Source of the DNA: Flavobacterium sp. H122 | GTDB lineage: Bacteria > Bacteroidota > Bacteroidia > Flavobacteriales > Flavobacteriaceae | Assembly: GCF_004959765.1 (NCBI RefSeq) | Contig: NZ_SJZD01000004.1 | Span: 108,424-172,423, forward strand | Reading direction: 5' to 3' | Length of the DNA: 64,000 nucleotides | In this document: in pieces, positions 8,277 to 17,298 of the stretch | How the letters are laid out: each line of letters begins with the position of its first letter | Position numbering within the stretch: the first letter of the stretch is position 1 | Program-made: the position numbers and the translations under genes | Notes under the pieces: generated by a model | What the model was told of the DNA's origin: nothing | What the model saw: the letters and a program-made list of their open reading frames with translations, nothing else | Databases searched by the model: none

Positions 8277-9504
8277 ATTCTGCTTCCAGATTTAAAATAG
8301 TAAACAACTTGTCATACATCTCCATTTTTTTCATTAACACCATTTCCCAAGCATCTAAAAGGATGAAAAAATCACCAGTATTTTGCCTGTATGCCAACAA
8401 ATTAGCCTGAAGATTATTTTCAAATGCCGGAACAATTTTACTTTTATAGTTCTCATATTGACCGTATTCGTATTGCAACATGATTTGTTTTTCCGCAATC
8501 ATTCGTTGTGCCATTAACTGCATATTTCTTTTTTCAAATTCCATTGATTGCACTTTGAAATCTATTGCTTTTGCTTCAGAAGTATACATCTTTGAAGACC
8601 AAGGTACAATCGGGATGGTAATCATTCCCATAAGCGACCATTGATTGGGCATGCCAAACATTTGCATGTGCTCGGCACGAATTCCAAAGTCTGGTTTTTT
8701 ACCTGTTTTCATTATTTTCTGCTCCAGATTCATCGATTCGATAGATTTTGCAATTGCAGCAATATCGCTGCGTTTGGAAATCGTACTGCTATTTACCGGA
8801 TTCAAATCGTACTTTTTGATTTTAACAACACTGTCAATTTGAAACGGAGCCATAACATCTCTAACCATAAGGATATTCAAACCGATATTACTTTCGGCTA
8901 TAGTTCCGGAAAGCATATACTGCATGTTGTTTAATTCTGCTAATCGGGCTTTTCCTTTATAGATAGTTTGGAGTTTTGATTGGTTATTGCTGAATCTTGC
9001 TTCTGCTGTTTTCAACAATATTTCGAGAATCTCTTCACTCTCAGATAGTATTGTTTTCTTTTTTTCATTTACATAACGAGTATAGTATAAGACTTTAGCT
9101 TCTTTGCGTAATTTATTCTTAGTCCATTCACTATTGCTTTTCTCGATTTCAGACAAAGAATTGAAATAAGCTTTTTTAGCATTGAGTTTCCCCGGATTTA
9201 CAATCATCTGCTCCACAGAAAAATTGACCGCAGCTTGATTCATCGGATCGTTTTTTTCTTTCAGCATTGCCAAATCGTAAGGAAATTGCATAAATCCTGT
9301 TGAAAAAGTCGGAGGCATCCACGCTGTAGAAGCCTCGGCTTTGGCTTGCCAGGATTTTATATTTTCCTGATACTGCAAAATGGAAGGGTAATTAGTTTCC
9401 ACTTGCTGCAATACTTCCTCTAATGTTACATGTGTTACTTCCTGTGAAAAACCACTCATGGTCTTTAAACAGACAAAAAACAGAACGAGAATACCATTTT
9501 TCAT
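8251..9504 (-). CDS. TolC-family outer membrane efflux protein
   Basis: Outer-membrane channel (CusC/TolC type) of the metal pump, 417 residues. An N-terminal Sec signal (MKNGILVLFFVCLKTMSGFS) is followed by VTLEEVLQQVETNYPSILQYQ, the usual opening helix of outer-membrane efflux proteins. Long helical repeats (KNKLRKEAKVLYYTRYVNEK and QLMAQRMIAEKQIMLQYEYG) form the periplasmic tunnel. No lipobox Cys is seen. It lies 3 bp after the C-terminal half of the CusA-like pump and overlaps the next adaptor gene, placing it firmly in the operon. Confidence 0.9.
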   Translation of the reverse strand: MKNGILVLFFVCLKTMSGFSQEVTHVTLEEVLQQVETNYPSILQYQENIKSWQAKAEASTAWMPPTFSTGFMQFPYDLAMLKEKNDPMNQAAVNFSVEQMIVNPGKLNAKKAYFNSLSEIEKSNSEWTKNKLRKEAKVLYYTRYVNEKKKTILSESEEILEILLKTAEARFSNNQSKLQTIYKGKARLAELNNMQYMLSGTIAESNIGLNILMVRDVMAPFQIDSVVKIKKYDLNPVNSSTISKRSDIAAIAKSIESMNLEQKIMKTGKKPDFGIRAEHMQMFGMPNQWSLMGMITIPIVPWSSKMYTSEAKAIDFKVQSMEFEKRNMQLMAQRMIAEKQIMLQYEYGQYENYKSKIVPAFENNLQANLLAYRQNTGDFFILLDAWEMVLMKKMEMYDKLFTILNLEAEYEYENETK

Positions 9505-9507
9505 TTT

Positions 9508-11427
9508 TTACTCTTTTATTTCTAAATAATCCACTTTACCATATTTTTCAACTTCACGTTCCTTAACCATTTGGTATACAACAGGTAAAACAATCAATAC
9601 AAATAGCGTGGAGGTAATTAAACCAAACACAAAAGGAATGGTTATGGGTTTCATAACATCACTTCCAATTCCTGTGGCCATCAAAATTGGTAACAATCCA
9701 ATCATATCCGCCATAACAGTCATTAATTTAGGACGGACACGCATAACAGCTCCGGAAAACACAGCATTTTGAATTTCTTCTTGTGAAAGTACCGCAGTTT
9801 TTTTCGCTTCAACTTTATCCCTGATGGCTTCATTCATATATACAATCATCAGTACGCCTGTTTCTACCGCTACACCAAATAAAGCGATGAAACCCACAGC
9901 AACGGCCACTGAAAAATTAACATCATAGAAATACATGGAATAAACCCCACCGATAAGCGCAATTGGAATACTACTTAAAACGATAATCATTTCCTTTATG
10001 GAATGAAAATTAAAATACAATACAAAACCAATAATCAGAAGTGTTAAGGGCAGAATGAATTTTAACCTGTTCTCTGCCCGCACTTTATTTTCATACTGGC
10101 CACTCCAATTGATGTAATACCCTTTGGGAAGGTTTTTAAAATCAGTTTCTATTTTCTCTTTTGCATCTTTTACAACACTTCCCATATCTCTTCCCCGTAC
10201 ATTGAACAGTACTGTTCCTCTGAGCATTGCATTTTCAGAATTAATCATTGGTGGTCCTTCGGAAATTTGAATGTCGGCAACCGAAGACAATGGAATAACA
10301 CCATAATTTGAAGTTTGGATGGGAGTACGTTTGATTTCAGATATGTCGCTTCTGAAGTCCTGAGCCAACCTCATCGAGACACTGAACCTTTGACGTCCTT
10401 CCACCGTATTTGTTAAGGTCATGCCTCCCAGTGCCATTTCAATAATCGTATTAACGTCTTCAACCGATAAATTATACCGTGCCAGTTCTTCTCTTTTTAT
10501 GACAACATTAAGGTATTTTCCACCGGTCAGCTGCTCTACATATAAATCGGCTAAACCGTCTATTCCTTTTAAGGAATTTTCTATTTGCCGTGAAAGACTG
10601 TAAATAGTGTCTAAATTCTGACCGCAAACTTTTACTCCGATATCGGTACGAACCCCGGTGGACAACATGTTAATCCTATTGATAATCGGTTGTGTCCATC
10701 CGTTAGTAACTCCCGGAATTTTAACCTTTTCATTTAATTCGGTCACCAGTTTTTCGGTGGTCATTCCTTCCCTCCATTGCGATTTTGGCTTTAACACTAT
10801 TATGCTTTCAATCATGCTGATTGGTGCATTATCAGTAGCGGTATAGGCACGGCCTGCTTTTCCTAAAACATTTTCAACTTCCGGAAAACTCTTAATAATT
10901 TTATCCTGTACCTGTAAAATTCTTTTGGCTTCGTTATTTGAAACATCCGGAAGCGTGACTGGCATAAATAACAGTGAACCTTCATCTAAAGGAGGCATAA
11001 ATTCTGAGCCCAAACGTATTACAAAAGGAATACTTCCCAATACTATTAAAACTGATACGGCTATTACAGTTTTTTCCCATTTTTGACAAAGCCGCAATAC
11101 CGGACTGTATATTTTTATAAAAAAATTAGCCACTGGATTTCTGCTTTCAGGAATTAATTTTCCTTTCATCAAGGAACGTAACAGCATAGGAACTATAAAA
11201 AGTGCTACTATTACCGAACCAATCATGGTATATGTTTTGGTCCATACCAATGGAGCAAACATTTTCTTTTCCTGTCCTTCAAGAAAAAGAATAGGTGCAA
11301 ACGAAATAAGCGTGACCAAAACCGAAAAGAAGACGGCACGACCAATTGTTCTTGAGGAACGTTCGATTACTTTAATGCGTTCTTCATCTGTTATTTCTCT
11401 TGTATGTCCAATTCTTTGCTTTTCCAT
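9508..11427 (-). CDS. CusA-like heavy-metal RND permease, C-terminal half
   Basis: A 639-residue polypeptide equal to helix 5 through the C-terminus of a CusA/CzcA pump. It opens with a cytoplasmic stretch (EERIKVIERSSRTIG), then membrane segment VFFSVLVTLISFAPILFL and the junction FLEGQEKKMFAPL. The second periplasmic region has CusA-type landmarks: TATDNAPISMIE, INRINMLSTGVRTDIG, and EQLTGGKYLNVVI. Helices 8-12 include VAVAVGFIALFGVAVETGVLM. The ATG shares its A with the stop of the N-terminal half (TAATG), so it is probably made by termination-reinitiation. Metal specificity is inferred from the family and the adaptors. Confidence 0.9.
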   Translation of the reverse strand: MEKQRIGHTREITDEERIKVIERSSRTIGRAVFFSVLVTLISFAPILFLEGQEKKMFAPLVWTKTYTMIGSVIVALFIVPMLLRSLMKGKLIPESRNPVANFFIKIYSPVLRLCQKWEKTVIAVSVLIVLGSIPFVIRLGSEFMPPLDEGSLLFMPVTLPDVSNNEAKRILQVQDKIIKSFPEVENVLGKAGRAYTATDNAPISMIESIIVLKPKSQWREGMTTEKLVTELNEKVKIPGVTNGWTQPIINRINMLSTGVRTDIGVKVCGQNLDTIYSLSRQIENSLKGIDGLADLYVEQLTGGKYLNVVIKREELARYNLSVEDVNTIIEMALGGMTLTNTVEGRQRFSVSMRLAQDFRSDISEIKRTPIQTSNYGVIPLSSVADIQISEGPPMINSENAMLRGTVLFNVRGRDMGSVVKDAKEKIETDFKNLPKGYYINWSGQYENKVRAENRLKFILPLTLLIIGFVLYFNFHSIKEMIIVLSSIPIALIGGVYSMYFYDVNFSVAVAVGFIALFGVAVETGVLMIVYMNEAIRDKVEAKKTAVLSQEEIQNAVFSGAVMRVRPKLMTVMADMIGLLPILMATGIGSDVMKPITIPFVFGLITSTLFVLIVLPVVYQMVKEREVEKYGKVDYLEIKE

Positions 11428-12701
11428 TACTCATCCGTTTTTAAAACCGTTTTTACCAACCCTTTATAGGCATTTTCAGTCATCACAATTCCCGCATCAA
11501 CCAAATCTCCAATGGCGAGGGCGATACCTCCAAGTGACATGATATTTAAGGAAATGTCAAAAAATTTTACAAATAAAAACCCTATTAATACCGATAAAGG
11601 AATCGTGACAATTGCCACTATAGCACTGCGGACATGAAAAAGAAACAACAAAACAACCAGAGAAACCACAATAATTTCTTCAATCAAGGCTTCTTTTAAT
11701 GTTGCGATTGCTGCTTCAATCAAATCACTCCTGTCATACGCCACTTTTATTTTTACACCGGGAGGTAATCCTTTTTCAACATCATCCATACGCGCTTTTA
11801 CCCTGTCAATTACTTCTTTTGCGTTTTCCCCGTAACGGGCAACCACAACACCTCCAACAACTTCTCCTTCTCCATTTTCATCCGTAATTCCCAGACGGAT
11901 ATCACTGCTCATTTGTACATCAGCCACATCCTTAAGTTTTACCGGTATTGATTTATTTGATCCTACGGCAATGTCTTCAATGTCCTTAATATCTTTAATG
12001 TATCCTACGCCTCGGATCATGTACCCCATCCGGTTCATTTCGTATATACTTCCTCCTACATCCCGATTATTGTTCTTTATGGCGTCTGCAACATCCATTG
12101 CCGATACATTGTAATACACCAATTTATTTGGGTTGACACTTACCTGATACTGTTTTTGAAAACCACCGAAAGAAGCTACTTCACTCACCCCTTCAACATT
12201 TTGCAATGCAAATTTCACATACCAATCCTGAACTGCGCGTAATTCCCCTAAGTCGTAACCTTCCCCCTGAAGTGTGTACCAAAAAACATGTCCAACACCC
12301 GTACCGTCCGGTCCCAATGTTGGAGTTACGCCCTGTGGCATTGCTTTTTGAGCGAAATTCAACCTTTCCAAAACTCTTGTTCTTGCCCAATAAATTTCTG
12401 CATCGTCATTGAAAATTACGAAGATGAAACTCATCCCAAACATTGAAGATGCACGGATAGCTTTCACATTTGGGATTCCTTGTAAATTAGAAACCAAAGG
12501 ATAAGTAACCTGATCTTCCATAATCTGAGGGTTTCTGCCCATCCACTCTGTATAAACAATTACCTGATTTTCCGATAAATCCGGTATAGCATCAACAGGT
12601 GTTCTTGTTACAGCCAAAATACCACCAACAACTATTAGGATTATACCTATCCAAACAAAGAATCGGTTGTGAATTGACCAGGAAATAATTTTCTCTATCA
12701 T
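11427..12701 (-). CDS. CusA-like heavy-metal RND permease, N-terminal half
   Basis: A 424-residue polypeptide equal to helix 1 through helix 4 of a CusA-type pump. Helix 1 is FVWIGIILIVVGGILAV. Porter motifs include DAIPDLSENQVIVYTEWMGR and GPDGTGVGHVFWYTL. Helix 4 has the HME-RND signature ALAIGDLVDAGIVMTENAYK with its conserved Asp. The frame stops after VKTVLKTDE in the cytoplasmic loop before helix 5. With the next gene the total is 1063 residues, the size of a whole CusA. It starts 16 bp after the AAA-type ATPase gene. Both halves retain all recognisable motifs, so the pump may be functional as two chains. Confidence 0.9.
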   Translation of the reverse strand: MIEKIISWSIHNRFFVWIGIILIVVGGILAVTRTPVDAIPDLSENQVIVYTEWMGRNPQIMEDQVTYPLVSNLQGIPNVKAIRASSMFGMSFIFVIFNDDAEIYWARTRVLERLNFAQKAMPQGVTPTLGPDGTGVGHVFWYTLQGEGYDLGELRAVQDWYVKFALQNVEGVSEVASFGGFQKQYQVSVNPNKLVYYNVSAMDVADAIKNNNRDVGGSIYEMNRMGYMIRGVGYIKDIKDIEDIAVGSNKSIPVKLKDVADVQMSSDIRLGITDENGEGEVVGGVVVARYGENAKEVIDRVKARMDDVEKGLPPGVKIKVAYDRSDLIEAAIATLKEALIEEIIVVSLVVLLFLFHVRSAIVAIVTIPLSVLIGFLFVKFFDISLNIMSLGGIALAIGDLVDAGIVMTENAYKGLVKTVLKTDE

Positions 12702-12717
12702 GATGAACAGTATTTGG

Positions 12718-13257
12718 TTATACGTTTTTAAGAATAAAATCTACACGCTCTTCGGGTGGCAGAACAGGAACATAAATGATTGGACAAGGAAACGACTTGT
12801 ACACTTCTATAATCAGGTTATGAATTCTAATTTGTTCTGATTCATCTTCCAGTCGCGCATAGTCATTAATTAAGGGCAATCGGTCTAAAATAAAGACTTT
12901 GTTATAACAATATTTATTGCATTGTTCAATTAGCCTTTCATCGTATTCCAATCCTAGAAAACGATAATAAGCCATAGCATCGGGCAATGCCCTATCAAGA
13001 AATACCTGATCCTTAACATTTAATGAGGCTTCTTGTTCTATTTGCATATCCAATACATTAAGTTGAAATTCTCTTTTATTCTTCCTGATTTCCTCAATAC
13101 TGAAACCATTTATTTTTTGTGTATCAATATAATGTCGGGCGTGTTCAATCGTGGTTTTATAGCCTCTTTGAGCTAATATATTTACAATGGTTGTTTTACC
13201 GGTACATGGCCCACCAGTAATAACATTCCAATTGGTTAGTATTTCTTTGTGTTTCAT
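12718..13257 (-). CDS. AAA-type P-loop ATPase/kinase-like protein
   Basis: A 179-residue cytoplasmic nucleotide-binding protein of the AAA_28 (NadR kinase-like) type. Walker A is GGPCTGKTT near residue 16. A later FLDRALPDAMAYY and the strand KVFILDRLPLINDYARLEDE resemble the lid and base-recognition region of small P-loop kinases. The stand-alone family is common in Bacteroidetes and lacks a known substrate. It sits between the cation ATPase and the CusA-like genes on the same strand (16 bp before CusA-N), so it travels with the metal operon; a direct role in metal handling is not evident. Confidence 0.85.
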   Translation of the reverse strand: MKHKEILTNWNVITGGPCTGKTTIVNILAQRGYKTTIEHARHYIDTQKINGFSIEEIRKNKREFQLNVLDMQIEQEASLNVKDQVFLDRALPDAMAYYRFLGLEYDERLIEQCNKYCYNKVFILDRLPLINDYARLEDESEQIRIHNLIIEVYKSFPCPIIYVPVLPPEERVDFILKNV

Positions 13258-13287
13258 GGTTCTGAAAAATATCTGTTTAAATTTTAA

Positions 13288-13454
13288 TTAAAGATTTGTA
13301 GTTTCAAAATGTTTATATATTGCACTACATTCCTTAAGTATTTTTTCAATCCGATTAGGCTCTGCAACAATAATTGTATTAGCTTTTCTTTATTGAACGG
13401 CACTTTAATACCCGAAACTTTAATGACATTACTATTATCATTTTTAATCTTCAT
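13288..13454 (-). pseudogene. Small frameshifted ORF in metal operon
   Basis: An ATG (13454-13452) lies inside the last codons of the P-type ATPase gene and opens MKIKNDNSNVIKVSGIKVPF, then NKEK. From there a different frame continues plausibly as ANTIIVAEPNRIEKILKECS, then AIYKHFETTNL, stop at 13290-13288. One extra A in the AAAA run (GAAAAGCT to GAAAAAGCT) would join them into a 55-residue protein. Without it the first frame drifts into a Leu-rich tail. Family unknown. It may be a real small gene with a sequencing indel, or a decayed one. Confidence 0.45.
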
Positions 13455-15999
13455 CCTGTATTACTTTAACACGTTTTAAAAATTGGATTACAAGTAAAAA
13501 GACAATTGCTGAAACAATAACAACTATCCAATCGATAAATTTGAATTCCTGAATTTCTAACGCGTGACCGGCTAATGGTATATAAAAAATTGAAACCATG
13601 ATTAAGATACTCGCTAATAAAGCATACCATACATATTTGTTTCGGAAGACCTCTGATCTAAAAAAAGAACTTTTTACTGAAGCCATATTGAACACATGGA
13701 GCAACTGACATGCTATTAAAGTAAAAAACAGGATGTTATTGCACAATTTCGGATCAAAATCCTTTCTGGTATGTACAAAATAATGGCTTACAAAAACTGC
13801 CCCAAGTGTACAAATTGAAATAATTGCAGCGTAAATCCAGACAGCTTTCCATTGCTTTATTTTTAAAAGTGGTTCGGACGGATCTCTTGGTTTTTCTTTC
13901 ATCACAAAATTATTTCCGTTACTAACTCCCAATGCCAGTGCCGGCAAAACATCTGTAATTAAATTGATAAACAGAATTTGTAATGGAATTAACTGAAAAT
14001 GCAAATTAGACAAGGCTGCAAGAGACACTACAAGAAGTTCACTCATGTTACAGGAAAGCAGGTAAATAACAAACTTTTGAATGTTTTTAAATATGACTCT
14101 CCCCTGTTTAACAGCTCCAACAATAGACGAAAAAGCATCGTTTTTCAAAATCATATCTGAGGCTTCCTGGGCTACCTGTGTCCCTCTTTTACCCATTGCT
14201 ATTCCTATATCGGCTTTTTTAAGTGCCGGAGCATCATTTACACCATCACCAGTCATACCAACTATATTTCCTTTCTCCTGCAAAACAGTAACCAAATCTA
14301 ATTTTTGGGAAGGTGTAACTCTAGCAAAAACAGAAGTTTTAACCCAATTTTGCTTGTCTTCATCATTTAAAACTTCATACGGAAGCATCTCTTTTCCTAT
14401 AACAGCATTGTTTAGGTCCGATATTTTAAGTTCCCGGGCTATATAATTTGCTGTTTCGGGATGATCTCCCGTTATCATAATAACATTAATACCTGCTTCT
14501 CTGCATTGTGAAATAGCTGAAAAAACATCATCGGCAGGCGGATCTATCATCCCGTAAAGACCGGTAAACACAAGATTATCTGTAAGTGAATCCTGTTCCG
14601 TTTTTGATTCTTTATAAGCTCCTGCAATCACTCTTAATCCCGATGCTGCCAACTGCTCTGATTTTTCTTTCCAGAAGTTTTCGGTTTCTTTGTCCAACAA
14701 TTGAACATCCGTATCAATTTGAATATGGCTGCATTGCGTTAGAATTTCTTCTGAAGCACCTTTGGCAAAAACAACATAACCACCATCTGTTTTGTGTGAA
14801 GTCGCCATCATTTTTGTTTCAGAAGAAAAAGGAACTTCACCAATTTTTGGAAATTCCTGTTGCAATTGGTCAATATCAAATCCTTGCCTATGCGAATATT
14901 TCAGCAATCCTGATTCAAGCGGATCGCCGATTTCAATTATTTCGTTGCCTGAAATCCCTATAGACGCGGTATTACACAAAACTGCTATTTGATTTAACAG
15001 ACGTTTATTAATTTCCGAATTATCATCTGCTGACAAAACTGTTGTGACTTCAATTTTATTTTGAGTCAGTGTTCCGGTTTTATCTGTACAGATAACCGTT
15101 ATACCTCCAAGCGTTTCAACAGCCGATAATTTTTTCACTATAACATTATGCTTCGCCATCTTGATCATTCCCTGCGCCAGTGCGAGTGTGGATACGATAG
15201 GAAGACCTTCCGGAATTGCAGCAACAGCTAAAGCAATCGAGGTTTCAATCATTTCTACATAACTTTTGCCATTTAATAAGCCGATGAGGAACAGCAAAAC
15301 AACCAAAGCTACCGTTATGTATATTAATTTAGTGGTAAATACCTGCAGTTTCTTTTCCAAGGGTGTTGCAGATTGCTCGGCACCATGAACCAAATGGGCT
15401 ATTTTTCCTAATTCGGTCTGCATTCCTGTAGCTTCTACAATTGCTTTTGCATTTCCGTTGGTAACAAAAGTTCCTTTAAATAATTTATTGGTTCTTTCCG
15501 CCAGAGGAGTATCAGCCGGTAACTCTTTTTCATTTTTTTCAACAGGCATAGCTTCGCCGGTTAAAGAGGCTTCATTAACCGAGAGTTGTGTTGCATTCAC
15601 TATTTTTGAATCAGCTGTTATCATGTCGCCGGCTTCAATAAATAATAAATCTCCAGGCACCACTTCTTCTGAAGGTATTTCCATCAGACTACCGTTTCGG
15701 ATAACTTTTGCCGGTACACCTGCCATCTTTTTCAGGGCATTCATTGAACGGTCGGCCTGGAATTCCATCCAAAAACCAATAACTGCATTGATAAGAAGAA
15801 CCAAAATAATAGCCACAGCATCTAAATATTCCTGAAACCAGAAGGACAATCCGGCAGCAAACAGCAATAGATAAACCATCAGATTAGTAAATTGGGCTAT
15901 CAGCATTTTTAAAGGATGCTTCCCATTTTCAGAATGAATACTATTGCGTCCGAATTGCTCAAGACGATCCAATGCTTCCTCTGAAGTTAAACCTTTCAT
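13444..15999 (-). CDS. P2-type cation-transporting ATPase (Ca2+-ATPase-like)
   Basis: An 851-residue P-type ATPase with the expected order. It has an N-terminal cation ATPase domain (MKGLTSEEALDRLEQFGRNS), the actuator motif SLTGEAMPVEK, M4 with AAIPEGLPIVSTLALAQGM, the phosphorylation site CTDKTGTLTQNK (Asp about 306), the nucleotide-binding domain, and the hinge MTGDGVNDAPALKKADIGIAMG. It ends with six C-terminal helices. The PEGLP motif and lack of a CPC motif place it with P2 (Ca2+/Mn2+/Na+-like) pumps, not Cu+ P1B pumps. It appears to lead the minus-strand run toward the Cus-like genes. The transported ion is not determined by what I can see. Confidence 0.92.
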   Translation of the reverse strand: MKGLTSEEALDRLEQFGRNSIHSENGKHPLKMLIAQFTNLMVYLLLFAAGLSFWFQEYLDAVAIILVLLINAVIGFWMEFQADRSMNALKKMAGVPAKVIRNGSLMEIPSEEVVPGDLLFIEAGDMITADSKIVNATQLSVNEASLTGEAMPVEKNEKELPADTPLAERTNKLFKGTFVTNGNAKAIVEATGMQTELGKIAHLVHGAEQSATPLEKKLQVFTTKLIYITVALVVLLFLIGLLNGKSYVEMIETSIALAVAAIPEGLPIVSTLALAQGMIKMAKHNVIVKKLSAVETLGGITVICTDKTGTLTQNKIEVTTVLSADDNSEINKRLLNQIAVLCNTASIGISGNEIIEIGDPLESGLLKYSHRQGFDIDQLQQEFPKIGEVPFSSETKMMATSHKTDGGYVVFAKGASEEILTQCSHIQIDTDVQLLDKETENFWKEKSEQLAASGLRVIAGAYKESKTEQDSLTDNLVFTGLYGMIDPPADDVFSAISQCREAGINVIMITGDHPETANYIARELKISDLNNAVIGKEMLPYEVLNDEDKQNWVKTSVFARVTPSQKLDLVTVLQEKGNIVGMTGDGVNDAPALKKADIGIAMGKRGTQVAQEASDMILKNDAFSSIVGAVKQGRVIFKNIQKFVIYLLSCNMSELLVVSLAALSNLHFQLIPLQILFINLITDVLPALALGVSNGNNFVMKEKPRDPSEPLLKIKQWKAVWIYAAIISICTLGAVFVSHYFVHTRKDFDPKLCNNILFFTLIACQLLHVFNMASVKSSFFRSEVFRNKYVWYALLASILIMVSIFYIPLAGHALEIQEFKFIDWIVVIVSAIVFLLVIQFLKRVKVIQDED

Positions 16000-16135
16000 G
16001 ATAATTTAGTTTTTAAAAAATGTGCATTTATGATTGGAATAATATTTTTTATTCCAAATTCTTTAACAAATTCTTGCTGCATATACCCATGATTTTAATT
16101 TATTTGGTTCTTAGACCTTTACAGACTTATCCAAT

Positions 16136-16435
16136 TTAGTGTTCATGATTTTCATGACCTTCATGATTTTCGGTTGGGGTTTCATTTTTAACCACAGGTT
16201 TTGTTAATTCCATTCCACATTTTGAACAAGTATCGCCTTTTTTTCCCTGAACTTCGGGATGCATCGGACAGGCATACATTTGAGATTCATGATTTTCGGT
16301 TTGGAATTTTTGATCCACCATTGTAGAATCTTGATTTTTCATCTCTGAATTAAGAGTCTCTGACTCCTTATTTTTATTATTACAGGAAACGAATACTAAT
16401 ACCATTAAAGTGGCAGTAAAGATTAATTTTTTCAT
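16136..16435 (-). CDS. Heavy-metal-binding-domain lipoprotein
   Basis: A 99-residue secreted lipoprotein with signal MKKLIFTATLMVLVFVSCNN (lipobox FVSC), an acidic and polar linker, then a metal-binding domain MYACPMHPEVQGKKGDTC ... KCGMELTKP matching those in the two adaptors. It ends in a His/Glu tail, ENHEGHENHEH. It probably chelates soft metals in the periplasm and hands them to the efflux complex; the role is inferred from domain identity and position. It is separated from the ATPase by 136 bp and may have its own promoter, near the imperfect palindrome at 16479-16500. Confidence 0.88.
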   Translation of the reverse strand: MKKLIFTATLMVLVFVSCNNKNKESETLNSEMKNQDSTMVDQKFQTENHESQMYACPMHPEVQGKKGDTCSKCGMELTKPVVKNETPTENHEGHENHEH

Positions 16436-17298
16436 GTTTTTAATTGTTTCAGATTATGTGTTATTTTTATTATTAAAATTACGGAAATATTATTTCGTAA
16501 TAACTTATTTAATTTGGGGATTTGTACTTTATGGAAAAAATCAATAGTAAAACCCTAAAAAATGTTGTCACTCCCACAAGTTTCCATTTTTTAACTAAGT
16601 CCTGATTTTCGATAATTAAGATTTACTTTTCTTTATTTAATAGTTTCATGTTTAACCGCAGCTCAACATCATATTTCCATAGTATGGTTTTTTAATTGCG
16701 GTTTTTTTGCTTAACCAAGCAACACCATTTCTGGTATTGGCCGTTACTGACACATATATCACAATAAATAGTAAATTCTGTATTGCTTCTATATAGTCTC
16801 ATAATTAACAGTCCAACTGTTATTAATACTCAATAAAGAGAATTCATCAAACCAAAAAACTCACAAAAGACCTTATTTTCAGATAATTTTAAAAAACGAC
16901 TTCACAATTAAAAACAGAAAAAATTTACTTTTAAACTATTATAATTGTCGTTCGTCGTATTTCTGAAGGAATAATATTAATATTTCTTAAATTTATAACA
17001 AGTTTGTTTTTGAATAAGTGCTAATTTATATGTAGCTCTATTGAACATAATTAGCAAAAGTTAAGTATTAGTTACTCCCATACTTTTATTTGACAATTTA
17101 TTTTAACGAAAGTTAAAATCTTCTTCACTCCCTTGATTAAAGAACTAAATTTACAGATCTTCAGTATAAGTGCGCCCACACTTAGAAATAACTATTAGGA
17201 TATTTTAAAATTAAAACATCCGGTATAGAGCAACTTTTCTGATATTTCTTTTTTGTAGATGTTATGCATCTTATATTCACTTAACAGCCTTAAAAGCT
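16436..17298. other. 863-bp non-coding region before Tc toxin locus
   Basis: No convincing gene in either strand; very AT-rich with many stops. It holds an imperfect palindrome TTACGGAAATATTATTTCGTAA at 16479-16500 (trimmed here to its arms TTACG/CGTAA). A hairpin-like set of arms AACCGCA (16654-16660) and TGCGGTT (16697-16703) is followed by a T7 run. A perfect 8-bp inverted repeat with GAAA loop lies at 17100-17119. I found no clear TAnnTTTG promoter for the toxin gene, so control may use an alternative sigma factor or activator. Confidence 0.6.
17100..17119. repeat. Perfect inverted repeat upstream of TcB-TcC
   Basis: ATTTTAAC (17100-17107), GAAA, GTTAAAAT (17112-17119), about 180 bp before the toxin start. 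It could be a regulator operator or an RNA hairpin with a GNRA loop; there is no T run, so it is not a terminator. Confidence 0.55.

Noticed and set aside
14081..14446. 121-codon plus-strand open frame
   Set aside because: Antisense to the catalytic region of the P-type ATPase, where codon bias creates long open shadows.
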